Assembly (NCBI RefSeq): GCF_028389875.1
Contig: NC_084682.1
Location: forward strand, 4,536,001 to 4,600,000
Direction: 5' to 3'
From: Rhea pennata
Lineage: Eukaryota; Chordata; Aves; Rheiformes; Rheidae
DNA: 64,000 nt
Part shown: positions 49,101 through 57,968 of the stretch, piece by piece
Layout: each line of letters begins with the position of its first letter
Numbering within the stretch: the stretch's first letter is position 1
The notes under the pieces: generated by a model
What the model was told of the DNA's origin: nothing
What the model saw: only the letters and a program-made list of their open reading frames with translations
Databases searched by the model: none
Program-made: the position numbers and the translations under genes

Positions 49101-52100
49101 ATAGGGAAAGGCAGTACTGAGGCTGGATTGATGCACATGAAACCCAAGCAACTGCCTAAGTATTCCTAGAAGTCCTTGGGACATGTGAACTCACAGCACA
49201 TGGTACAGTGTGGCTGCAATGTCAGTCTTGGAGCCCTGCTGCTTCATGTTTTGGACCTTGAAGAGAGCTGCTGATCTGTGGCAGCTTTCTTGCAGGCTCA
49301 CTGTGGTTTGGATCTCTGCACCATACTGTATCACAGCAAACCTAATCTGGAGAAAGCAGATGGCAAAACCAGAGATGGTTAGGCAAGATCTAAGGCAGGA
49401 ACCATAAGAAGATCCTTGGAGTGCCAAAATTAGCATGGAGTGCCAAACTCTGCCGCACAAACACAGAAAGCAGATATTGCAGGCAGATATTGGTCTGGCA
49501 GGCAGACCAATTAGCTTTATTCCTCTGAGCCCATCACACATTTGTATTCTAGTGATCTTTTCTGGATCAAATCCAGGAGCTGACTTCATTTTCTTTGCTC
49601 AAGACAATGATTTTTCTGTCTGAATTTCCTGTATTTATCTATCTGGCTAGACCTTTCATGACAACATGGTTCACATTGTCCCTGGATCCAGGCTGTAAGT
49701 GATTTAAATTAATGGTTTAGATATCTCTCCCTTTATTTTTGTGTGGATTGTTTCAATGTGCCCTTGAAGGTTTGCATGTTAAAATATCTAAGCATGCTTC
49801 TGGCATGAAAATCCACTCCCAAGTGTTCCCCTCCCCTCTTCAGCTATTCTTTGGCTCAGTAAGATTTAACTCATGCACTAGAATATATAAAATGATTATC
49901 AGTATCATATTTAAAAAGCAATAGTTATGCAAGCTATTAGTTAAGTTTTGCAAACTAAATGGTTACGAGTTTCTGTTGTTCATTAGAACCCTGGTCCAGC
50001 CTACTAGATTACAAGCTGAGGAGGTTCACACACCTTTGGGCATTTCTGCCACATCGACTTCATTATATTAAGGACAGCATTCTTGGCATTTTGGAAATCA
50101 TCTTGCTTGATGCTCTCTGATCCATCCAGAATGACAGCAATCTCTGTTCCCAGTTCTGTCAATGCAGTTAAATATAAAAAGACATTTGAAAGGACACCTA
50201 GACAGCCTAACATTTAGCAAAGACTCAAGAATGTTGAAATGCTATCAAACAACCAAACATTTTACTACAACACCATCCAGTCATTTTGAAAGCAGGTCTA
50301 AGTGATGATTTTGTTTACACTGCAGTGACAGGTTTAGATAATTTCAATTAGTGACAACTGCAATAATGATTGAAACCTGCCGTTATTACCTTCAAATTTA
50401 CCTTCAAAACCTCAACCTTTTCTCTCCTCAGCTCTTCCCCACCAGAAGAACACAAATTGCTTAAAACTAAGCTAAGACACAAGAAAATGACACTTCTTCA
50501 AGCCCAGCACTTACCTTTGCACATGTGGAACTTCCCTGCAGGGCCCAAAACCTCACCACAAGCACTGCTGATGCTGTTTGTGTTGTCGATGTCAGTAATC
50601 TTGGTTTTGCTGTTTTTACTTCTACTGCTGTTTAATTTGGTCTCAACTAAAGAATTTAAAAAGCAAGAAAGAAAATACTATCTACCTTTTAAAAATACTT
50701 TTTCTAATTGATACACCTTAATCTCAGACTTTGTTTTCACTCACGTTCTTGAATTTGCGGAAAGACCAAGGGCCAGACTTTTAATAGAATTTAGGCAACT
50801 GAAAATGGAACCAGACCATCTAGATGTGTAATTTAAACTTAGCTTCTTTGCAGTGACTGTATGCAGAGCAAGGCTAGAGAGTCAGACTAGCCCTCTACTC
50901 TCTTCATCTCAGTGCCACAATAGCCCAGTCCAGTCAAGTTAGAAGAAACAGCCTTGAGAACCTATGCACTTTAAAAAATCCTTGTGTCCGTTACATCCAT
51001 TAGCTAAGCATGCCAGTGCTTTTCTAAACCCAGGCTCTTGACCATGAGCCAGCAATGTGCCCTTGTGGCCAAGAAAGCCAATGGTATCCTGGTGTGCATT
51101 AGGAAGAGTGTTGCCAGCAGGTCGAGGGAGGTGATCCTGCCCCTCTACTCCGCCCTGGGGAGGCCTCATCTCAAGTATTGTGTCCAGTTCTGGGCTCCCC
51201 AGTCCAAGAGAGATGTGAAGCTACTGGAAGAGTCCGGTGTGGGGCTGCGAAGATGATCAGAGGGCTGGAGCACCTGCCCTATGAGGAACAGCTGCGAGAG
51301 CTGGGCCTCTTCAGCCTGGGGAAGAGAAGACTGGGGGGGGATCCTATCAATGTGTATAAGTCCCTGAAGGGAGGGTGTCAAGGGGACAGGGACAAACTCT
51401 TTTCAGTTGTTCCACGTGACAGGACAAGAGGCAATGGGCAGAAATTGGAGCACAGGAAGTTCTGCCTGAGAGTGAGGGGGAAATTCTTCACTGCGAGAGT
51501 GACAGAGCACTGGAACAGGTTGCCCAGAGAGTTTGTGGAGTCTCCTTCTCTGGAGATCTTCAAGGCCCGCCTGGACGCAACCCTGTCTAACATGCTCTAG
51601 GTCACCCTGCTAAGGGAGGTTGGACTAGATGATCTCCAGAGATCCCTTCCAACCTTACTGATTCTATGATTCTGTGCAAAGGACACCACAACAGAAAATC
51701 CCTAGAGCTAGGCTCTTGTCTTCAAGGCTGAACACATAACCCCACTGAAGTCACAATAATACATGTTAAAATTCCATTCTAAGTCTCTTCTGTGGCCACA
51801 GAATTTGCTCACTAGGGGATCAGAAGGCCTCTGCTCTTGAAAAAGCAGGGCCTTGTGCTGTTATTTCTGTTCCTCTGCAAAGACACAGTACTGGTTTTGC
51901 TCCTATACCTATCTTGGTGAGGTTGAGGAATGCTGTGCTGCGCAAGTCGGGAGTAAGCAGAGTACAGACTCCATTCATGTCCTCTGTAGTGGTGAAGGCC
52001 CGGCGGTGCTTCTTCTGCAGGCAAGCCTGTGAGGGTGGTGGGGAAGGCTAATGAACAGTGTGCATAGACGATGACCAAAGATGTAGTCTGGCATATCTTC

Positions 52101-55100
52101 AGCATTCCCTGCACAGCACTAAAAGCCTCCTAATGAGAGCAACAAAGCTAGCTGTGGTCACCATGCCCTGATGTGAACCCTGCTTCAGGACCAGCCTTGA
52201 GCTGGTGGCAAGGCTTGGGGTTGGGGGAATAACACTACAAATGCATTAGCCAGAAGCCAAGCAGCTCTCCTAAGCCTCTGCTGCCTATCTTCCCTTTTCT
52301 CTCCCCAGAGCAGGGCTGGCTGCAGTGAAGTACAGGTTATACTGCAGTCCCTCCTCAGCTGATGAGAAGAGCCCTTCTGAGATTGCTCTCCTGCCTGGCA
52401 ACACACCAGCTGGCTTAACAACCAGTCAGTGTCGTGCTGAGACCCATTAACTTTTGTCCATCTATTACGTCTGCTCATTTGTACTTCCCAGCAAACATAC
52501 ACAGCATTTTGCAAAAATCCAGTCATTCCCAGCCAAAGATGTTCCCAGTCCCTTACCAGGATCCAGTCTGCATTCCTATCAATAGCTATGCCACCATCCT
52601 GGATGTTTTTGGAGCCTTTAATATTTCCTGAAATAGAATGAATGATTGAAGGAATGAGGAAGGAAGGAAGAGGTGAAAATAGAATTGAAATGGATATGGC
52701 ACTTGTCAGCCTTAGGCAGACAGAATAAATACAAAGGCTACAACTAGTGAGAATAGTTATACATGCTCTCTTAGAAGGAGGACTTGGAATTGAAGTCATT
52801 GTCAACATTAGCAGTGATAAGTATGCTGGAAACACAAAACTCTGCCTTGTATTTCAGAAAGTTTAGGTGAAGACTTAACTGGGGCAGAAGAGGTCTTCCA
52901 GCCTCTAGACACATCACTCTCAACCACTGGGACAAGAATGGGTCTGCACTACTACTTCACGAAGTGCTGACTTAAAGGATGTAGCAGTGCACCCAGTTCT
53001 CCCTGAAACATCCAATCTCTAGACTCCTTCATATCATGGCAAAGCAAGGACTGAGAAGGGGGAACCAGATTGTACCTCTCAGAAGTATTTCCTGGCACTG
53101 GAGTTCTTCCTGCAAAACAGTGCACTTATTCAGCCTGCCCAGCCCCTTGTCTACTGAGGAAGTAGCCAAAATCCTGTGGAATGAGAAAGAAATGTTGAAA
53201 GGTGGCACAATCAGGCAAAATCCCTGCAATTGCAGAGTACAGAGGCATGATCTGTGTGTCAGGGTGGCCATCCCTTATCTGACAACATGTCTCTTAACTA
53301 ACTGGATAAGAGTATGTTTTTAAACTGAACCAGCCACTAAGAGGGAGACACTTGCTTTCTCTGACAAATCATCACCCTTCCCATTTGTTCATCTAAAGCT
53401 TTAGTATGAAAGCTAAAAATTTCTGCAGTGGGAGTGCTCCAAGCTGGCTAAACACCCAGACATCACCAGAAGACGCCACTAGAAAATTTTGTCTTTTAGA
53501 AACGGGTCATTGGAACGCACAATATCCAAGTTTGTTCACCTTCTCCTTCAGTCCTTAAGGATGGGGAGGAGGAGGTTCTTCTCCTTTGTTGCACTCTATC
53601 GTCCTGAATGGGCTGTAACTGGGCTTTCAGCAGGGGAAGTTTCCAGCTTACAGACAACAGCTCCTCTGTGACAGTCTTTTTTCATTGCAATCAGGAGTCT
53701 GGCAACTGACTGAACCTGGTTGAAGAAGGGGAGTTACTCTCATCCCCTACTTCTGTGTCACTGCAAGTCTGAACTACAAAGTCAAGGGAGCTATCCCAGA
53801 CCAAGGAGGAGGACTGGACGTGACTTGCCCGTTAAACACCGGAGGGAGGCTGGAGATGCACTGAGAAATTCCAAACCCAACACTAGGAAATGGCAGCACT
53901 GCTGTATGAAACAGAGAGTGTTCTTAGAGTCAGCCACTTTCTGCTGAGGGAGCAGAGAAGGTTTTGCCTTATTTACTCCAAAGCTTAAAAGATGCTACCT
54001 GCTGCACAGCCTGACCACACTGCTCTGCAAAATATAGGTCATCCCCATAGCAACCATTTGTGGCTGTCTTCTGTTTCCCAGCCAAGTCATCTAGTTCTCT
54101 TCCTCTACAAACCCCAAAGTCAAAATACAGCAGTTTCCAGCTCTATGGTCTCAAGACCAAGCTCACAACATATCTGGCAGCTGGTGGGTGGCGTGACTGC
54201 TGCAGCCACAGATACCATACACTATGCCAAGGAAGCTCTGCAGAAGATCAGCTGTGTCTGCCATCTGGTTAAACAAGCAGACAGTCTGTATGTACACAGC
54301 TATGACTTAGGTGTTGGTGAGGGGAAAAGCAGTGCAAAGGCTCACAGGCTGACAGCGTTCACTTGATGATAATGAAGCTCTAATACCACTCATCAGCCCC
54401 TAAGAGCTAGGGAGCAATGCTGGGCTCCAGGCAGAGCAATCTCTGCTGCCTGGTTCTAGAGAATGAGAAACCGCATGACCTCAGGGCACACTCATTCATA
54501 AAGATCTGGAAAACCTAAATATTTTTCTTCTTTCTGTTCCTTACATAGTTATGTTCCCATCTGAGTGCTGAAGAACTGTGGGCCACAAGAGAGAGGCTGT
54601 GTGTGGTGTGATCCACTTCTTGCCAGTGTCAACATTAAAGCTCTTCAAAGACTTGATCACTGAAAAGAAATAAATAAATGAAAGCAGACTGTGACCTGCA
54701 GAGTCATAGTTAACAGCACAGGCTGATGAGACAGCTATTCCTGAACCCTGCCCACCCAGACAGTACAGAGACAGTTGGTGAAAAGGAGTTACTAAGCTAT
54801 GGAGATTTCATTGATTAAGATCAGAAAAAAAGACCTTTTGCCCAAGCTAGTAGAAGATAAAGTAACACAAGGTCCTGGAGAGAATGAAACACCAGGGCTC
54901 GTGCAAGTGATGTGTCACTTCAGGGATCTTTCACCAATGGATTCACTTCTTTTAAAGTTGATATTCAAAGGCGACTGAAATCTTAGCAACAGTGACTGTA
55001 CCCCACAAGATCAGTACTGTCATAAAATAAACCTGGTAATGAGAGGAGAATGTAGATTTTGTGGAATGCTTAAGAAAAAATAGAAAAGGTGCAGATTTGT

Positions 55101-57968
55101 GCCAAACGTGGCGAATATTCTGCTGGGGACACAGCTCTGCTAAACAGTCCAATGAATCACCTCACAGTAGATATCAAACAGACAAAAGAGAAAAACTTCT
55201 ACTCATTGTTCACAGAGCTGTAACTGAATTGGCATCCTAAAGTTAACTTTTGTTTGTTTGTTTGCATAAGTGCACTTCCTTTTTGCAAGGCAGTCCACAA
55301 AAAGAACAGTCTGGTGTTGATGCTGCCAGACTGTGGCAAGCCAACCTTCATAGTTGCTCAGTGGAAAAATATCATCTCAGCTCTTGATTTCTTACACGCT
55401 TCAATAAACGTACAGAGTAGGAATGTAATATATATTTGAATCTAAGTGACCAACTGAAGATGTCTTCAAGTAAAACAGCATAAAAGGCAAGCTACTAAGA
55501 TAAACGCTGTGAACTCAGGCACTGAGCTGACTGTGTCACCATACCCCAGCAATGACATGACAACTTTGAAAACTTCACTGTATTCTCAGGAATGAGACTA
55601 AATGATTCTGGTCCCAAACTCAAAATCCAAATTTTACGAATGACTCCAACCAAAAACTCATGCTCTACATGATTCCAACCCTAGACGCTGTATACTGAGC
55701 CTGCATTTAAACATACAGTATAGCATTTTTTTTAAATAGTCTCTGATATGCTAACAGGAGGCCAAACTCTGTTCTTGTATGTATCTAGAGTCTTTCCTGA
55801 TTCTGATATTACTCAGAGCTGAATCTGCGTTTATGCAATCAATTTCATGGAAACCATTTCCCAACCTAGTTACTAATATACAGATGGAAGAAGTGAAATT
55901 CTGCATTCAGGGCTATGAGATGCAACGTGCAAATTTCAGTCTTTGCTTCTGTTTCCTCAAACGTGCTTCAGAGCCATGGCATGCATCTCTTTGAGAGGGT
56001 AGGCAAAGCATCCTGAACTACCTCCTTGCTTTGTAAATCCCATTTTACTAGTAAACTCTATTGCAATAGTACCAGCCTAACAATGCCACGTATTTACAAA
56101 GGCTTCCAACAAAAGTTCTTTTAAACAAAATAAAAACACAGCTCTACATACACTGGAACAACTTCCCTAGGAAGTTCAGTCTTCTTCGAAGCAAGGAACA
56201 ATTCTCAACCAGGCAACCAGTACTGAGAAGAAGAAGAAGGGAAATGACGGCCATGGAGCTAACCTCACTCTTGTGCGCGTTCTTGTGCTCGTATGGCATT
56301 TGGTCTGGGAACCCGAGACTCCGCAACACTGCATTCAGCTCTGATGCTGCCATGCTGCAAGGCCAAGCTGCAAGGCCAAGCCATTTAATTTTTTTGCTCC
56401 TGACTCCCTGCTCAGAGCGTCTTCCAATAGAGGCAACTCAGGGGTTTTAGAACACTAGTTATCAAATTAAGTGTGCTGTACTTACATTAGAAAAAAATAT
56501 AGGTGTGCGTTACAGTTTCAATTCTAAGAAACTAACTGAAACCCACCAGGTCAGACAGCTGGGCTTTTCTACACTACTGCTTTCAACAATAAAACCCACA
56601 AACGCAAGCAAAGGGTGCCAGAAGAGACTAGCGATAGAAAATGTCTGCTGAAAGCTACCCAAGGATATAAGCCTTCACCACTAATTACACTTCAGTTTAA
56701 TTTGCAGAAGTCAAATCAGAGAAGGTCAAAAACTGAAAAAATACATATTCATTAAGCATTTGTATATTTAGAAAGCCAGGAATTACCTAGCATAATGCCG
56801 AACACGAGAGCAAAGATATTAGTAGAAGTAACACATCATCATACAAAATACAGAAGTCAAGCCCAAATGAGAAAAACAGAGTAAACTGTGGTATGTTCAA
56901 TGTAAGATTATAGTAAAGCAAGTTAGAGAGACATTGGTGGTCATCTCATTAAAAGAATAAAACTCACAATAGCTTTTTTTAAAACATATTGGAAGCATAA
57001 GGCTTGCCAGAAAGTATGCGAGGCTGATCAAATACTCAAGGCATAAAATGAATACTTAAATGAATATTTAATTAAGGAATAATATTCTTTCAATACAGAT
57101 TAAGTAGGTAGATATAGCACTGAGTTGTTTGAAAAGAAAACTAGACAAATAGAAATTCTGTTCCACTGAATCACACTAGCGTTTACTGTATAACTGGAAG
57201 AAGTGGGGCCAATAACATCCACAGCGCAGTTATCCTTCGTGCGAGCTAATAGAGTAGCAGTGGTAAGCATGTACCCTTGCCGGATCAAATAACTAAAGAT
57301 AAATTCATGACAGAATGGTCCCCTCAGGGCTATAAAACAGAATAATAAGGATACAGACTCTGACTCAAAAACCACTTCTCCTAATTCACGCCTACACCTT
57401 ACTTTACCCAAATAAAAGTCTCCTGATTTTTTAAGTTCTACATTATTCTAGAGCACTTGATCAGGATATTAGCAAGCCAAGAACTTGCAGGAAGTGACTG
57501 TCTGGAGTTACATCTCACTTAATGCAAGGTGTATCTCAAATGACAAACAAAAAAGTTCATCTAAATTCTACTCTCAGCTATTTCAGTACAACTAAACAGA
57601 CAAACAAATAAAAAACTATAAAAGGTCAAATATAGTTTTGCACTTGAGAGGAATTTCACCCAGCAATCACCTTTCTTGCACTAAGGATGAGTACCATAAT
57701 ACTCTCTCCACTCAAATGTATGAACTCATCTGAAACATTAGAAAACCCTTAGTTAACGGCTTTTATTCCATACAAGTCCCAACATCCTGAACTTCTTACA
57801 TAAGAATTATTTTATCGGCTCACATTAAGGGACTGATATGACTCTCCAAAAATCACTTCATTTCTAGACTAAAGCCTTTTTTTTTTCTATATCGTGAAAA
57901 TAAATATAGAAATAAGACTCACTCATTAAGAAGAACAGGTAGAGGAGGGATCTCATTATTCCCAGCAT
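26354..57968 (-). CDS. ITGAE: Integrin alpha-E (CD103) with two tandem I domains, 36 coding exons
   Basis: Alpha subunit of the alphaE-beta7 integrin, which in mammals holds intraepithelial lymphocytes to E-cadherin. In order: signal peptide (E1), first propeller blades (E2-E6), I domain 1 (E7-E10), acidic X-like exon (E11), I domain 2 (E12-E15), rest of the propeller (E16-E21), thigh and calf stalk (E22-E34), transmembrane helix (E35), cytoplasmic tail with GFFKR (E36). I followed all 36 exons by hand; every junction phase agrees and the total is 4170 nt, about 1389 residues. Human alpha-E is about 1179 residues, and most of the excess equals the extra 188-residue I domain. It matches human alpha-E closely at [25 protein letters not shown] and [15 protein letters not shown] lies antisense in the E31-E32 intron. 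Exon 1 is the least certain part. Confidence 0.93.
27740..29100. promoter_or_regulatory. CpG island covering the HASPIN 5' end and ITGAE exons 32-33
   Basis: GC content and CpG frequency rise sharply here against AT-rich flanks. The island spans ITGAE E33 and E32, the HASPIN 5' UTR and the first part of the HASPIN coding sequence. It is the likely HASPIN promoter. In mouse the homologous promoter is reported to fire in both directions and also give a short ITGAE-derived RNA; the same here is inference. Confidence 0.75.
28232..28253 (+). repeat. 22-base C homopolymer in the HASPIN leader
   Basis: An uninterrupted C run lies between ITGAE E32 (5' border at 28183) and the HASPIN start codon at 28321. 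Its complement is a G run able to form G-quadruplexes. Its exact length may be affected by sequencing error. Confidence 0.85.
28321..30744 (+). CDS. HASPIN: Haspin, histone H3 Thr3 kinase (single exon)
   Basis: Intronless gene of 807 codons. Haspin phosphorylates histone H3 Thr3 in mitosis, which recruits the chromosomal passenger complex to centromeres. The start at 28321 ([16 protein letters not shown]) was chosen because RTY plus basic residues matches the human N terminus; the frame stays open upstream but that part overlaps ITGAE exons. Residues 1-250 are a Pro/Arg/Ala-rich disordered region with a CSTP motif (135-138) like the human Plk1-docking site. Before the kinase domain, [11 protein letters not shown] and DAEKVYGEC are conserved. 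The kinase domain has the glycine loop IGEGVFGEV (499-507), K520, the catalytic loop HRDLHWGN (656-663, D658) and the atypical D696-Y-T in place of DFG. The C terminus has NVLWLHYL. It is nested antisense in the ITGAE E31-E32 intron. Human haspin is 798 residues. Confidence 0.97.
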   Translation: MPLQPRLLRTYSRRGGQLRPLPPPDRWISPPCDRKRLFSSTSAASSAASSARSPSLADSDDPDFSLPGKRHREPPGERPARPWRLRSRRRGAARKENRPPPPAEELTSPSPSPPPRRRPRRRREPPAAARRPLLCSTPQRPPAAAPQRSPPPGLAELSSVLLLSPEDGSAELFSPLPGGEGAGRRGQSPAPLAASPLRLAPLRRASRAGPRAAARGRREPQGSGPARGAAPRHGASAEGPCDELRGAVTRGSSRHPPGQLTPVVVLGPTEAPVRLTGVRLNEQADAELSCQQPVSPLGLPGILEKKYKSSKVIPGDGSTCRKACISGFSSSRWGRQTRLRPKRHKNKRQQQANNSLFRPQMRQRGKKKKKNVLEMSTDVRDNNCSFLNNSHSWGRVRASLSFHKKKKVATEESFCNSILCTPLTKSQLSAPQITLSADKAQRCTWSASSMALLAHRNSCSVLEIMLTDAEKVYGECRQEGPISFEECIPLDKMKNCQKIGEGVFGEVFQTHSERGPVALKIIPIEGPERVNGEAQKSFGEILPEIIISKELSLLSEESMNRTVGFISLYSVHCVQGAYPKHLLEAWDKYHEITGSENDRPDLFGDEQLFMVLEFEFGGSDLENMKKKLSSVASAKSILHQVTASLAVAEQELHFEHRDLHWGNVLVKRTNVKELNYVLNGAVCTIPTAGIHVNIIDYTLSRLEKDGLTVFCDLSADEELFQGTGDYQFDIYRQMKMENSNSWTDYHPHSNVLWLHYLSDKLLKEVIYKKKESTSAMRKIKQQLIKFHEEVLSFGSASEVLHNSSFFQ
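31033..31070 (+). terminator. HASPIN: Possible HASPIN poly(A) signals
   Basis: ATTAAA occurs at 31033-31038 and 31065-31070, about 0.3 kb after the HASPIN stop and before ITGAE exon 31 on the other strand. No AATAAA is closer. The assignment is by position only. Confidence 0.4.
31389..38603 (-). CDS. ITGAE: ITGAE exons 22-31, thigh and calf stalk domains
   Basis: Exons: E22 38470-38603, E23 37673-37821, E24 36848-36976, E25 35632-35702, E26 34800-34935, E27 33489-33590, E28 33078-33154, E29 32083-32160, E30 31581-31647, E31 31389-31496. Recognisable stretches against human alpha-E include SRPVVQ (E22), PCDFNCFS and VLDRYQ (E24), [11 protein letters not shown] and GDDSYMTTM (E26), LNCRIGHP (E27), FSVIWQL (E28) and INGENRFKA (E31). 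For E23 the acceptor CTTCCAG at 37822 was chosen because only it keeps the frame. Confidence 0.9.
39379..44429 (-). CDS. ITGAE: ITGAE exons 16-21, rest of the beta-propeller
   Basis: Exons: E16 44362-44429, E17 43282-43417, E18 42116-42246, E19 41055-41195, E20 39898-40119, E21 39379-39509. FG-GAP repeats with calcium loops are visible as [16 protein letters not shown] (E19), [15 protein letters not shown] (E20) and [13 protein letters not shown] (E21). GAFDWSGG (E17) and the conserved YVAGAPR (E18) mark other blades. The donor after E16 is GC (AAG, then GCAAGT) rather than GT. Confidence 0.92.
44352..44362 (-). other. ITGAE: Non-canonical GC splice donor after ITGAE exon 16
   Basis: The exon end reads GATAAG followed by GCAAGTG on the minus strand. 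All other positions fit the donor consensus, as is usual for GC-AG introns. The next exon (E17) starts after CTGCAG in phase 0, so no GT alternative is needed. Confidence 0.8.
44520..47028 (-). CDS. ITGAE: ITGAE exons 12-15, I domain 2 (canonical alpha-E I domain)
   Basis: Exons: E12 46907-47028, E13 46129-46280, E14 45132-45285, E15 44520-44670 (122, 152, 154, 151 bp; 193 residues). The MIDAS is complete: DGSGS after GTEIVFIL, the Thr in [12 protein letters not shown], and TDG in [14 protein letters not shown] (Asp codon 45216-45218). [11 protein letters not shown] and [12 protein letters not shown] are close to human alpha-E. This block is therefore the likely cadherin-binding domain and the orthologue of the mammalian I domain. 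Confidence 0.92.
47261..47371 (-). CDS. ITGAE: ITGAE exon 11, acidic X-domain-like segment between the I domains
   Basis: A 111 bp, phase 1-1 exon encodes 37 residues ending in an acidic run ([14 protein letters not shown]). Human alpha-E has a longer acidic X domain directly before its single I domain, with a basic RQRR processing site. Here the segment follows I domain 1 and precedes I domain 2, and I see no R-x-[KR]-R motif. Exclusion of the exon would keep the frame. Confidence 0.85.
47740..50155 (-). CDS. ITGAE: ITGAE exons 7-10, I domain 1 (extra copy)
   Basis: Exons: E7 50034-50155, E8 49195-49346, E9 48345-48498, E10 47740-47875 (122, 152, 154, 136 bp; 564 nt, 188 residues). E7 carries the MIDAS motif DGSES (fits DxSxS) after GTEIAVIL. 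E8 reads [19 protein letters not shown] and keeps the Thr of the second MIDAS loop (SKTDIAA). E9 reads FNESHGSSQ, then [11 protein letters not shown]: the Asp of the usual TDG motif is Ser (codon at 48429-48431). E10 is the most diverged and five codons shorter than its counterpart E15. All four exons are open with good splice sites, so this is not an obvious pseudo-exon set. The lost Asp predicts weak or altered metal and ligand binding. Confidence 0.85.
50515..54659 (-). CDS. ITGAE: ITGAE exons 2-6, N-terminal propeller blades
   Basis: Exons: E2 54545-54659, E3 53076-53173, E4 52557-52627, E5 51909-52026, E6 50515-50646. They encode the mature N terminus ([13 protein letters not shown]), a Cys pair region ([13 protein letters not shown]), and [12 protein letters not shown], which aligns with the human GTCSLLGPDLR stretch. 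E6 ends with a Cys-rich segment (SACGEVLG, then HMCK) corresponding to human CYSNK just before the X domain. E6 ends in phase 1. Confidence 0.85.
51020..51676 (+). mobile_element. CR1 non-LTR retrotransposon, 3' fragment
   Basis: Translated pieces match the C-terminal part of the CR1 reverse transcriptase ([20 protein letters not shown], then [20 protein letters not shown]). The 3' end has the typical GGTTGGACTAGATGATCTCC and closes with ATTCTATGATTCTGTG. The coding part changes frame near 51230-51255, so the copy is dead. It lies in the ITGAE E5-E6 intron, antisense to that gene. Confidence 0.92.
57923..57968 (-). CDS. ITGAE: ITGAE exon 1, proposed signal-peptide exon
   Basis: The 46 nt frame encodes [15 protein letters not shown] and ends in phase 1 at a good donor (ATGA, then GTGAGT). 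Joining to E2 (54545-54659) gives a hydrophobic leader followed by KSFNVD; human alpha-E also begins its mature chain with FNVD. A second in-frame ATG at 57956 has a better start context. It was chosen because it is hydrophobic, in the correct phase and about 3.3 kb upstream of E2. Transcript evidence is lacking. Confidence 0.5.

Noticed and set aside
47740..50155. I domain 1 exons as part of a separate neighbouring integrin gene or pseudogene
   Set aside because: There is no second signal peptide, propeller or tail set, and phases join E6 to E7 and E10 to E11 without a break. One gene explains all exons.
56258..56353. Minus-strand exon-like segment starting [15 protein letters not shown] with a GTGAGG donor in phase 1
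   Set aside because: It could join ITGAE E2 in frame but encodes no hydrophobic leader and no recognised protein. The 57923-57968 exon fits a signal peptide better. It may be a 5' exon of something else; unresolved.
57285..57345. Minus-strand frame containing [15 protein letters not shown] after a TTTTATAG acceptor
   Set aside because: No convincing donor, no partner exon, and no family recognised with any confidence.
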